The notes under the pieces are model-generated. The model saw only the letters and a program-made list of their open reading frames with translations. It ran no database searches and was not told where the DNA came from. This document shows positions 36,759 to 45,206 of a stretch of 64,000 nt of DNA, piece by piece; positions within the stretch are counted from its first letter, which is position 1, and each line of letters opens with the position of its first letter. The position numbers were made by a program, and so were the translations under genes. The stretch is from Aromatoleum buckelii. Lineage in GTDB: Bacteria > Pseudomonadota > Gammaproteobacteria > Burkholderiales > Rhodocyclaceae. The DNA lies in NCBI RefSeq assembly GCF_012910785.2, contig NZ_WTVH02000001.1, forward strand, positions 186,001-250,000, written 5' to 3'.

Positions 36759-37769
36759 TGGGCTGGTGCCGGTTCCGTAGACACCCACCTGCGCGTTCCG
36801 CGCGGCCTCGAACCCCCTCGGACTCACATAACCCAAGGTCGAGTGACGTCGCGTCGGATTGTAAAAACACTCCCTGTAATCGAAGACGTCTGAGCGAGCT
36901 TGCTCGCGGGTCCGATAGACCTTTCGTGACGTGCGCTCGGTCTTGAGCGAACTGAAGAAGCTCTCCATTGCCGAGTTGTCCCAGACCTCGCCGGCGCGAT
37001 TCATGCTGCAAGTGACGCCCTGTTCCTTGAGCAGCGCCTGGAAATGCTCGCTGGTGTATTGGGTGGATTCAACCGGTCGTCGCAACATCGGGCTATGCGG
37101 CAGATCTTAGGTGGTCATTGAGCGCTTCAGCCGGTGTCTTCCAGTCCAACGTTTTACGTGGCCTGTTGTTCAATGTCCGGGCCACAGCTTTGTCCCAGCG
37201 CCAACACCTCGTGCCAGACGCGTCGGGCGCCGTACGTCCGGTCGCTGCCGAGAACGCTCTTGCGGATCTGATTGCTCAGCACATCGTCATCGCGGCTGCG
37301 CTGGCTGCGCGGCCTGCTCAACCAGCCATAGAACCCGCTTCGAGACACACCGGGCGCCTCACACATCATCAGAACCGGCCAGGCCCCTCGGTGCTTCGCC
37401 ACGAAGCCGAACGTCACCTCGACGCCTTGGCAAAGTAGGCCGCGGCTTTTTTCAGGATGTCGCGCTCCATCTCGAGCTTGGCGACTTCCTTGCGCAGGCG
37501 CGCAATCTCGGCCTCTTCAGGCTTCATTACGCCTGCGCCCGGGAACGCATGCCGCGGATCGGCCGCGCTCTCGCGCACCCCCTTGCGCAACACGTTCTCG
37601 TGAACATCCCCATCACGAGCCGCCTGCGCAACCGACACGCTGCGCTCCCTGACCAGCTTTACCGCTTCAATCCTGAATTCCCGACTGAACTGCCGTCTTG
37701 TGCTCATCAACCACCTCCGGTTTCATCTTCCCTCCTTAACAAGCTGTCTGTGAAACCGGCAGCAGTCCA
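36759..37769 (-). mobile_element. Defective IS3-family element with an IS30 fragment inside
   Basis: Terminal repeats are TGGGCTGGTGCCGGTTCC at the left and, on the other strand, TGGACTGCTGCCGGTTTC at the right. OrfA is complete at 37414-37710 (STRRQFSREFRIEAVKLVRE; leucine zipper LEMERDILKKAAAYFA). OrfB is split: an N-terminal part from about 37429 to 37189 (FGFVAKHRGAWPVLMMCEAP) and a C-terminal part from about 37080 to 36744 (QYTSEHFQALLKEQGVTCSM, then RRHSTLGYVSPRGFE). Between them 37186-37093 encodes the end of an IS30 transposase (ARTLNNRPRKTLDWKTPAEA). No target duplication is visible. Confidence 0.8.
37414..37710 (-). CDS. IS3-family transposase OrfA
   Basis: A 98-residue OrfA of an IS3 element, with a helix-turn-helix (RIEAVKLVRERSVSVAQAARD) and a C-terminal leucine zipper. 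The frame is intact, in contrast to the copy near 18.2 kb, but orfB is disrupted so no active transposase can be made by frameshifting. Confidence 0.85.
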   Translation of the reverse strand: MMSTRRQFSREFRIEAVKLVRERSVSVAQAARDGDVHENVLRKGVRESAADPRHAFPGAGVMKPEEAEIARLRKEVAKLEMERDILKKAAAYFAKASR

Positions 37770-38021
37770 GGCCTTTTAGAAGATCGCCAAGTTGCCCCAG
37801 TGTTCGAAGTAGGTGCCGACGCCGAGTCCCGTCACGACATTCATCTCTCGCCATGGTAGCGGACGCGAAACGCCGCCGCCTCGACCGAACCTCCGAGTCG
37901 GCCAGCTGCGTGGGGGAAAGTACCCACGCGCCTGGCACCGCGGGTTGGGTGGTTTCCCCGAAGCGCGTGACTCAGAATCCGGCCAGGATTGTCCTAAGGA
38001 AGCTATGGAAAGGACAAAGCC
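37770..38021. other. Intergenic region before the FAD oxidase gene
   Basis: No gene is seen. GGAAAGGAC at 38007-38015 is the ribosome-binding site of the oxidase gene. Confidence 0.4.
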
Positions 38022-39371
38022 ATGTTCAGCGAATCAAGTCTCGGAACGTTCAAGGCGTGCCTGCGCGGGGAACTGATTCAACCAGGTGACCCGCGGTACG
38101 ACCAGGCGCGCAGGGTTTTCAACGGATTGATCGATAGGCGACCCGCGCTGATCGTGCGCTGCGCCGGCGTCGCGGATGTGATCGCGGCTGTCAATTTCGC
38201 TCGCGAGAACGACATGCGCACGGCCGTTCGCGGCGGCGGCCATGGGGTGACGGGTAACGCCGTGTGCGACGATGGTGTGGTGATCGACCTGTCCGCGATG
38301 AAGAGCGTTCATGTCGACCCTGGGAAGCGGACGGCTCGGGCCGAAGGCGGGGCGACCTGGGGCATCTTCGACCACGAAACCCAGGCGTTCGGCCTCGCCA
38401 CTACGGGCGGCATCGTGCCAAGCACGGGCATCGCAGGGCTCACTTTGGGCGGCGGCATCGGCTTTCTCAATCGAAGGTACGGCCTCGCCTGCGACAACCT
38501 GCTGTCTGCGGACGTGGTGAGCGCGGACGGGCGGTTGCTTCACGCAGGTCCCGCCGAACACGAGGATCTTTTCTGGGCTCTCCGCGGCGGCGGGGGCAAT
38601 TTCGGCGTGGTTACATCGTTTGAATACCGGCTCCACGCGGTAGGTCCCGTGCTGGGAGGGGAGATCGTCTTTCCACTGGAGCAGGCGCAGAGGGTGCTGC
38701 GTTTCTACCGCGACTGGTCCACGGCAGCTCCGGACGAGGTTCGAGCGGATGCGACGCTGATCGCGGGACCCGAGGGCCCGGCACTCGATATCAGCGTTTG
38801 TTACTGCGGTGCGCCCGAGGAGGGCGAGAAGGTGTTGGAACCCATACGTTTATGTGGGTGTCCGCTGGTCGACACGGTCGCGACGGTTCCGTACACGAAA
38901 GTCCAGAATCTTCTCACCGAGGTGTTCCAGCCGGGCCGGCTGCACTACTGGAAGGCTGCATTCGTCCGTGCGCTCGGCGAGGACGCGGTCGACGCGATGG
39001 TGGAGTTCTTTGCGAGCACGGCGCCGGGTTTCTTCGCCGCCATCGCGATCGAGCATCTGGGCGGAGCGGTGAGCCGCGTCGCTGCTGAGGAGAGTGCTTT
39101 CAGGCACAGGAAGGCGCAGCACAGTCTGCTCGTCCTGCGGATGTGGGAGGATCCTGCCGAATCCGAAGCCAATATGGACTGGGCCCGCCGCTGCTACCGG
39201 ACTGTGGAGCCTTTTCTGGAAAGCGGCGCGTACGTCAACTATCTGGGTGACGAGGGCGAAGCGAGAATCGTGGCTTCCTATGGTCCCAACCACGAGCGAC
39301 TTGCGGTGATCAAGAAGAAGTACGATCCAACTAATTTCTTCCGCCTCAATCAGAACATCAGACCGGGGTGA
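38022..39371 (+). CDS. FAD-dependent oxidase with berberine-bridge-type C-terminus
   Basis: A 449-residue flavoenzyme of the vanillyl-alcohol oxidase/berberine bridge fold. The FAD domain has the motif TAVRGGGHGVTGNAV, whose histidine is the usual covalent FAD attachment site, followed by GLTLGGGIGFL and LFWALRGGGGNFGVVT. The C-terminal BBE segment YDPTNFFRLNQNI is present. Relatives oxidise sugars, alkaloids or other alcohols with O2, so no substrate is assigned. A cysteine in the second FAD-linking position is not apparent. It converges on the LuxR-type gene and their 3' ends overlap by 14 bp. Confidence 0.85.
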   Translation: MFSESSLGTFKACLRGELIQPGDPRYDQARRVFNGLIDRRPALIVRCAGVADVIAAVNFARENDMRTAVRGGGHGVTGNAVCDDGVVIDLSAMKSVHVDPGKRTARAEGGATWGIFDHETQAFGLATTGGIVPSTGIAGLTLGGGIGFLNRRYGLACDNLLSADVVSADGRLLHAGPAEHEDLFWALRGGGGNFGVVTSFEYRLHAVGPVLGGEIVFPLEQAQRVLRFYRDWSTAAPDEVRADATLIAGPEGPALDISVCYCGAPEEGEKVLEPIRLCGCPLVDTVATVPYTKVQNLLTEVFQPGRLHYWKAAFVRALGEDAVDAMVEFFASTAPGFFAAIAIEHLGGAVSRVAAEESAFRHRKAQHSLLVLRMWEDPAESEANMDWARRCYRTVEPFLESGAYVNYLGDEGEARIVASYGPNHERLAVIKKKYDPTNFFRLNQNIRPG

Positions 39372-40998
39372 ACAGACGGTGGCGGTACGCGTACGCGGTC
39401 GCCGCTGTGCGCGAGGAGACGTCGAGCTTCATGAAAATGTTGTTCAGGTGCCGATCCACCGTTTTTTCGCTCAGCGAAAGCTCGGCGGCGATCGCCTTGT
39501 TGCTCTTGCCCGCGCTCACGAGCCGCAGGACTTGCAGCTCTCGCGGCGTGAGCTGAGGCGCGTGCGGCGCATAGCGCGCGAGCGCGTCGATGCCGGCGAG
39601 ATCGGGTGCTGCGCCCAGCGCCTGAAAGCTCGCGTACGCCGCCTCCAGCTCCAGCGCGGCACCGTCTTCGTCGCCGAGCGCGCGGCAGGCGAGTCCCTGC
39701 AGCATGCGCACGCGTGCGGTGAGATACGGCGCGTCGATCCGTTCCCACGCGTGCGCCGCGTCGCGCAGAGACGCGAGTGCGGACTGCGCATCGCCTTCGG
39801 CCAGCTCGACCTCGCCGCGCGCCTGCGCTGCGAGCCCACGCACGACGTCGGCCTCGAAGCGGCCGGCGAGGGCTTCGAGCTCTCCGCAGGCACGGCGCGC
39901 TTCGACCGTGTCGCCGACGGCGAGCATGATCTCCACGTATGCCGGCAGGAGGCGCGAGCGCTGCACTTCGTCGCCCGCGCTCGCGACGAGCGCGCGTCGG
40001 ATCGCAGCCGCCGCCGCATCCGTGCGTCCTTGCGCGAGCCGCAGCAGCGCAAGCCCCGGCTGCGGCTCGAGCCCCCATAAACTCGCGTTCCGATACGCAG
40101 CCTCGGCCGCGGTGAACTCGCCGCGCAATCGGTGCACCTCGGCTTCTTCGTACAGTGCGGCCGCTGCGGCCTGGCGGTTGGTCTGCCGGCAGCGCTCGCA
40201 CGCCTGGCGCGCCTCATCGAGAGCATCGCTCCATGCACCGTGCAGGCGCATGATCTCGGCGCGATGTACGCGGCATACCCCCGTGAACGCGATCATCTCG
40301 GGCTGCTCGTCGCACCAGCGCGCGAGCGCGCTGGTCCATTCGCGTGCGCGGTCCACGGCGTACATTTGCTGGCATGCGTCGATCACGCTGCAATAGATGA
40401 GGCCCGTCATGATGGGCGAGAGCTCCCGCGCGGCGACCGCGACCATCGCTTCGTCGAGAAGCGCGAGCCCGCGCCGCACCTGCCGGTTGAGGAGCAGCGC
40501 GCGGCCCTGCACGTGCCGTGCGCAGGCGACGAGGTCCGCGTCGCGAAAGCGCTCGCCGATCGCGGCGGCATGCGCCGCAGTGCTTTCCGCCGTCGCGTAT
40601 GCCGCCGTCGCGATTTGCTGCTCCGCGACGGGGAGCAACAGATAGCCGTGCTCCACGCGCTCGCCTTCTGCATGCTCGAGCAGACGATGAGCGCGCGCGA
40701 ACCATCCCGTGGCGTGACCCGCTTCGCCCTTCAGCATGAGATGGAGACCTAGCCAGAAGCCGCAGCGCGCGGCACGCGCCGCTTCGTCAGCCTCTACGCA
40801 GGCATGATAGGCGCGCTCGAGTGCGGCGAAATACACATCGTCATCCCCGACGAGATACGCCGTCACCGCAAGTCGCTCGAGATCTTTCACCTCGAGCGCC
40901 CGCTCCCGATCCGCGAGCGTGAATCGGCGAAAGGCGTCGGCCCAGGCGCGACGGGCGTAGCGTTCACGCGCGGATTCGAGGGTCGCATCGTTCGTCAT
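39358..40998 (-). CDS. LuxR-type transcriptional regulator with TPR-like repeats
   Basis: A 546-residue protein. Residues 1-470 are alpha-helical and rich in Ala, Arg and Glu in TPR-like repeats, and residues about 475-546 form a LuxR/FixJ-type helix-turn-helix (LTPRELQVLRLVSAGKSNKA, then LSEKTVDRHLNNIFMKLDV). There is no N-terminal P-loop, so it is not a full MalT/LAL regulator. The start is placed at the ATG at 40998 because GGACGG then has proper spacing; ATG 41004 is the alternative. It may regulate the convergent FAD oxidase, but the arrangement does not prove it. Confidence 0.8.
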   Translation of the reverse strand: MTNDATLESARERYARRAWADAFRRFTLADRERALEVKDLERLAVTAYLVGDDDVYFAALERAYHACVEADEAARAARCGFWLGLHLMLKGEAGHATGWFARAHRLLEHAEGERVEHGYLLLPVAEQQIATAAYATAESTAAHAAAIGERFRDADLVACARHVQGRALLLNRQVRRGLALLDEAMVAVAARELSPIMTGLIYCSVIDACQQMYAVDRAREWTSALARWCDEQPEMIAFTGVCRVHRAEIMRLHGAWSDALDEARQACERCRQTNRQAAAAALYEEAEVHRLRGEFTAAEAAYRNASLWGLEPQPGLALLRLAQGRTDAAAAAIRRALVASAGDEVQRSRLLPAYVEIMLAVGDTVEARRACGELEALAGRFEADVVRGLAAQARGEVELAEGDAQSALASLRDAAHAWERIDAPYLTARVRMLQGLACRALGDEDGAALELEAAYASFQALGAAPDLAGIDALARYAPHAPQLTPRELQVLRLVSAGKSNKAIAAELSLSEKTVDRHLNNIFMKLDVSSRTAATAYAYRHRLFTPV

Positions 40999-41204
40999 GT
41001 GCATCCGTCCATCGCGGAAACCAGTCGAAGCTTGGATCGTGCGCGAGCCGCGGTGTTCTTCGGTGCACTCGGCGTCAAAGCCTATAGCGCAGCAGGTGTG
41101 GCCACCGTGGGGGCACTATTGACAAGGGGCTGAAACGCTTAAGGTTTGCGGGCTGTGCCCAAGGGCACGCTGTCGAACTGAGTCACGGCGGCGAAATTGT
41201 CGCG

Positions 41205-41321
41205 GGGCGGGTGCCCGCGCGAGCCGCAATTCGCGAATACGTGGAAATCTTCCGCCAACGGCGCCACTCGCGCCTGGGCTATCCGGCGCCGGCCGTGTTT
41301 GCTCAACAGTTCAGCAAGTAG
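41205..41321 (+). pseudogene. 3' end of an IS3-family orfB
   Basis: The plus strand encodes AIREYVEIFRQRRHSRLGYP and then APAVFAQQFSK before a TAG at 41319. This is the C-terminus of an IS3 transposase; nothing else of the element remains. It lies at the left border of the injection-system region. Confidence 0.75.
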
Positions 41322-41504
41322 GCCGCTGCCGCTTGAGGCGGGAGCGTCCACGGCCCGAAACACGGTCCGTTGGGGGAGGATTGCTTCTCCGTCTCTTCGG
41401 GAATATCGTGTTCAGCGCAACCGGTCCTCGCCCTGCTGGCGGTTCCGCGGGGCGGACGGCCTGTCGAGCGGCGGCACCCGAGGCAGCTTTGCAGGAGAGG
41501 TGGC

Positions 41505-41657
41505 ATGGCCGAGTTCCGCGCTCCCGGCGTCTACATCGAGAAAAGTGCCTGCCGACGTGCAGCCGTCCACATGCGCTGCCCCCTGCATGGAAATACATCG
41601 AAGACGTCCGCCGCGACATTCACGCGTGAGAGGTGCAATCCCTCGCTGTCACGGTAA
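41505..41657 (+). pseudogene. 5' remnant of a contractile tail sheath gene
   Basis: An ATG with GGAGAGG five bases upstream opens a 50-codon frame starting MAEFRAPGVYIEK, the characteristic N-terminus of contractile sheath proteins of phages and eCIS. After residue 13 the frame loses all resemblance and stops at 41657, while a full sheath protein has several hundred residues. Another frame nearby reads PPAWKYIEDVRRDIHA, reminiscent of the sheath C-terminal domain, hinting at an internal deletion. The strong ribosome-binding site suggests this was a real gene. Confidence 0.55.
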
Positions 41658-41661
41658 TCTC

Positions 41662-43296
41662 ATGGCGACCAAAGAAACTGTAATCATCGTTCACGGCACT
41701 TTCGCCGCGCCGGTCGAGGGAAAGCCCGGGTGGTACGAGCCGGGAAGCGCATTCTGTCGCCAACTCGACGAGCGCCTTGGCGCCCACGGCTCTCAGGCTC
41801 GCTGCTGGGCGCATCTCGAGGAATGTGGCGAAGAGCTCAGGCGGCGTGCCGGACGCGCTACTCCCCACTTTTCCTGGAGTGGCCGCAATTCGTGGACCGA
41901 TCGGTCAGCCGCCGCCCAGCAGTTGCTCGATGAACTCGACTATCTGATCGACCGGGGATGGAAATGGAAGCTCGTCGCGCACAGCCATGGCGGCAATGCC
42001 GTGCTCGAGGCGTTCGACCTCGACAACCCGAACAGAATTGGCGGTTTGACGGGGAACTGCGTGCTCCTCGGCACGCCGATCCTGCACTTCGCATCGCCGC
42101 CGAAGATGTGGTCCAAGCTGGTGGAGCGCCTTCGCATCAGCACATCGCCAATGGTTCACTTCTACGGCATGCGTCGCAGTATTCCAGGTAGAGAGCCGAG
42201 TCTCCTTCGCATCGTCGCGGCGGCTGTCGTCTCTCTTCTGCTCTGGGTGCTCGCGGCCAATTATCTTGTTCACCTGAGCGGGTTCGAACTGGGTTCGCTG
42301 ATCTACGAGAGTACCCGGTTTTGGATGGCGGCGATCGGAGCAGTGGCCGTCCTGGGAGCGCTCTACTGGGGCACGCGGTACGTTGCGGCGGAGGCAGCCC
42401 CTCTCCTGACAGGATTCCAGGCGATCCGCGAAATGGTGATGTCGTATCCGCCCCGTCTCCTTTTCATCAACAGCGAGCGCGACGAAGCCTACGGGTTCCT
42501 CGCCGGCGTTCGGGCAGCCGAAGCCTGGCCGGAAGTGCCCGGCGCGAAAAACTCCGGCAGGCAATGGTTCGAGATTGTCGTCAGGCAGGCAAGGGAGAAA
42601 GACGTCCAGCGCTATCCGTGGGACGGGCGGCGGTTGGGCCTTGCAATTGCGGGTATCGTCGGGGCGGGACTCGTCATGGTGCCGTTGCTGGCAAGCCTGG
42701 ACATATCGCGCTCAATTCCGTTCATCGTCTCGTGCCTCTTCATCGGTGTGACGCTCATTGCACTCATCGCTCCGGGGCCGATGTTCTTTGCCGTCGCGGC
42801 GCCTTGGCGACTTACCGAAGCCGTATTTTTCTTCGCTTACAGCTTGGCCAGACGCCTGCTCAGTGACTATGCGCGCAGGCATGCATGGAGGACGTTGCAG
42901 GAATTGGCGCTCGGAGTGACCGGGTCGCCTCATCCGCTGGGCGACGTAACGATCCTCCGGTGTCCCGACAGGAATTTTGCTCGAGGAGAGTTCCTCTACG
43001 AAGAGCTTGCCAAAGGGGCGGAAGATGCAGCCGTCGCTGCGCGTTCGCACTCGCTGCTCGCTGAATTTCAATGGATGCAGCAACAGTCGGACACCGACTT
43101 CTGGCGGCTCGACCAATGGCGCGACAGGATCGGCGCGTTGGCAGCGGATCCCAATCTGATCCACACCGTCTACTACCGGCATCCGGATGTCATCGAACAG
43201 ATCGCCAGGCACCTCGCTCGAAGCAAGGAAGAACTCTACGCCCTGCGGAGGGACTACGAAGTACGGCACTCCACTGTGGGCGATGCGACTTATTAA
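41662..43296 (+). CDS. Membrane-anchored alpha/beta hydrolase
   Basis: A 544-residue protein. Residues 1-145 begin an alpha/beta hydrolase: IIVHGTF (oxyanion region, about 8-14) and the nucleophile elbow AHSHGGNA with Ser108. Four hydrophobic segments follow at about 183-205, 220-237, 330-352 and 357-385, with the presumed acid loop INSERDEAYGF (about 270-280) between them, so the catalytic domain is interrupted by membrane helices. The C-terminal 130 residues are soluble and helical. The start MATKETVI at 41662 is favoured by family resemblance although the ribosome-binding site is weak. Substrate is unknown; it could be a lipase or esterase linked to the injection-system locus. Confidence 0.7.
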   Translation: MATKETVIIVHGTFAAPVEGKPGWYEPGSAFCRQLDERLGAHGSQARCWAHLEECGEELRRRAGRATPHFSWSGRNSWTDRSAAAQQLLDELDYLIDRGWKWKLVAHSHGGNAVLEAFDLDNPNRIGGLTGNCVLLGTPILHFASPPKMWSKLVERLRISTSPMVHFYGMRRSIPGREPSLLRIVAAAVVSLLLWVLAANYLVHLSGFELGSLIYESTRFWMAAIGAVAVLGALYWGTRYVAAEAAPLLTGFQAIREMVMSYPPRLLFINSERDEAYGFLAGVRAAEAWPEVPGAKNSGRQWFEIVVRQAREKDVQRYPWDGRRLGLAIAGIVGAGLVMVPLLASLDISRSIPFIVSCLFIGVTLIALIAPGPMFFAVAAPWRLTEAVFFFAYSLARRLLSDYARRHAWRTLQELALGVTGSPHPLGDVTILRCPDRNFARGEFLYEELAKGAEDAAVAARSHSLLAEFQWMQQQSDTDFWRLDQWRDRIGALAADPNLIHTVYYRHPDVIEQIARHLARSKEELYALRRDYEVRHSTVGDATY

Positions 43297-43762
43297 TCCG
43301 GTACCCCAACACCGGTTGGGCTGAGCTGGCCGAAGCCTTGCGCCCTTCGACCAGCCTGTCCTGAGCGAAACCGAAGGGCTCAGGGCGAACGGGTGGATTC
43401 GATTGCCGCCTTGCCCGGGCTGTGTCATGGCCGCAGTGGTCAAGACAACATGGTGGTCAAGACAATGTGAATAGCGCGGGCAGCGGCGGATGCAGAACGA
43501 TCGACGAGCATGGCCTTGCAAGGAGAAAACCGTGTGCTATACCGACCCAGTATGGGTAGTCAGTGCGCAACGGGCAGGGCCGCCGCCGCGTGCCGTGTCG
43601 TCGCCGTGACCGTGGACGCTTAATCTGCCCGGTTCTTACTTCAGATTGCTCGAACAACGATCGAAGGGCCGCGCTCGATCCGCATGGCCATCGAAACCCC
43701 GTGTCGTAGCGGATCATCCGGCTCCATTCGGTAGGACGCAACCACCTTGATTACCGCCGGCC
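43297..43762. other. Intergenic region before the sigma-54 activator
   Basis: No gene is supported. The region contains a palindromic repeat at 43341-43392 and a short tandem GTGGTCAAGACAA at 43436-43467. No clear sigma-54 promoter was found. Confidence 0.4.
43341..43392. repeat. Imperfect palindromic intergenic repeat
   Basis: CGCCCTTCGACCAGCCTGTC is followed by CGAAGGGCTCAGGGCGAACG, matching the widespread type of intergenic repeat built from CCTTCGAC and TCAGGGCGAACG. It lies 45 bp after the hydrolase stop. Confidence 0.6.
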
Positions 43763-45172
43763 ATGGATACGAAGCTTGAGATTCAGTGTGCGGTAGTGGC
43801 TCCGCCGTCCGCCGCCGGGTCCGTTGTCGAATGGATCGCACGCTACCCGTCCCGGGATGGGATGGCGGTGCACGCTTTGTTGGAGGTCGATGACGAGCGC
43901 GTTGCGGACTCGTTGCACCGGCATCCGGCGGCGCCTTTCGACGCTATCCTGATGCTGGTTGCGAACAATAACGTGGCGGGGGCGAGGCGCTGGCTCGGAG
44001 CGAGCTTGCCCGGCAATACACCCGTCATCATCTTGAGTCGCAGGTTGCGGGCGGCTGCGATTCGCTCGTTGCTGCAACTCGGCGCGCGGGATTTCGTTGC
44101 CAGTGATTGCGATCAGGAGGAGTTGCAGCTGCGTCTTTGGCGGTTGTGCAGGACGCCTCGTTCGCGCCCCGGATCGGACTGCGCGCGAAGCTGTTGTCAT
44201 CCCTTGCTGTTGCGTCTGATCGGGTCGGACCCGACGTTCCTGACCCAGATCGAGCGCATCCCCGTGATCGCCGGATGTGATGCCGGAGTGCTGATTCTTG
44301 GCGAGACAGGTACCGGTAAGGAGTTGTGCGCGCGGGCAATCCATGAACTCAGCGGACGAGCAGCGCGACCTTGGGTGGCGGTGAATTGCGGAGCGTTGCC
44401 GGCCGATCTGGTGGAATCCGAGTTGTTTGGACATGCGCGCGGAGCCTATACGAGTGCGAACGAGGCGCGCGTCGGTCTGATCGGCGAAGCCGAAGGAGGC
44501 ACCGTCTTTCTCGACGAGATCGATAGTCTGCCGCAGGCGGCGCAGGCAAAGCTGTTGCGATTCCTGCAGGAGAAGGAGTACCGGTTGGTCGGCGACGCGC
44601 GGCCCCGCCGGGCCAACGTGCGCGTGGTCGCCGCCACCAACAGCGATCCCAGTGCGCTGGTCGAGGCAGGACGGCTGCGTCGCGACCTCTACCATCGGCT
44701 AAACGTACTTTCGCTGCATTTGCCGCCTTTGCGCGAACGTCGCGAAGATCTGATGCCACTGATCGATCATTTCGTCTGCCGCTTTGCCACCGAATCAGGG
44801 TGTCCCGTGCGCGGCCTGACGCGGGCGGCCTTGGCCCGCCTGGCCGAATACCGGTGGCCGGGCAACGTGCGCGAACTCGAGCATGCCATCCAGCGCGCCG
44901 TACTGTTTTGCCGCGGGGAATTCATCGACGCGGTCGATCTCGAGCTGCCGGCGGTCGAAGCGCCGCGGTGCCAGAACTTCCGTGCAGCCAAGGACCATGC
45001 CGTGAAAGCTTTCGAGCGCTCGTATATCGAGAGGCTGCTGCTGATGTGCGATGGGAACATCACGCACGCAGCCGAAGCGGCCGGAAAAGATCGACGCGCC
45101 TTCTGGCAGCTCATCCGCAAGCACGGCATCGATGCCGAACGCTACCGCGTCCCGGAACGGCACGACGGTTAG
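43763..45172 (+). CDS. Sigma-54-dependent activator with a pseudo-receiver domain
   Basis: A 469-residue bacterial enhancer-binding protein. Residues 1-130 resemble a receiver fold, but the phosphoacceptor position (FDAILMLVANN) and the KP position (FVASD) lack Asp and Lys, so phosphorylation is unlikely. The AAA+ domain has Walker A GETGTGKE (180-187), Walker B GGTVFLDEID (245-254) and an RRDLYHRLNV arginine region. The sigma-54 contact loop is GAYTSA (227-232) instead of GAFTGA. The C-terminus carries a Fis-type helix-turn-helix (NITHAAEAAGKDRRAFWQLI). It precedes the Imm49-like gene by 34 bp on the same strand and may control the injection-system genes. Confidence 0.85.
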   Translation: MDTKLEIQCAVVAPPSAAGSVVEWIARYPSRDGMAVHALLEVDDERVADSLHRHPAAPFDAILMLVANNNVAGARRWLGASLPGNTPVIILSRRLRAAAIRSLLQLGARDFVASDCDQEELQLRLWRLCRTPRSRPGSDCARSCCHPLLLRLIGSDPTFLTQIERIPVIAGCDAGVLILGETGTGKELCARAIHELSGRAARPWVAVNCGALPADLVESELFGHARGAYTSANEARVGLIGEAEGGTVFLDEIDSLPQAAQAKLLRFLQEKEYRLVGDARPRRANVRVVAATNSDPSALVEAGRLRRDLYHRLNVLSLHLPPLRERREDLMPLIDHFVCRFATESGCPVRGLTRAALARLAEYRWPGNVRELEHAIQRAVLFCRGEFIDAVDLELPAVEAPRCQNFRAAKDHAVKAFERSYIERLLLMCDGNITHAAEAAGKDRRAFWQLIRKHGIDAERYRVPERHDG

Positions 45173-45206
45173 CGCGTCCCCAACGTTTGCAGACAGGTCG
45201 ACCATC

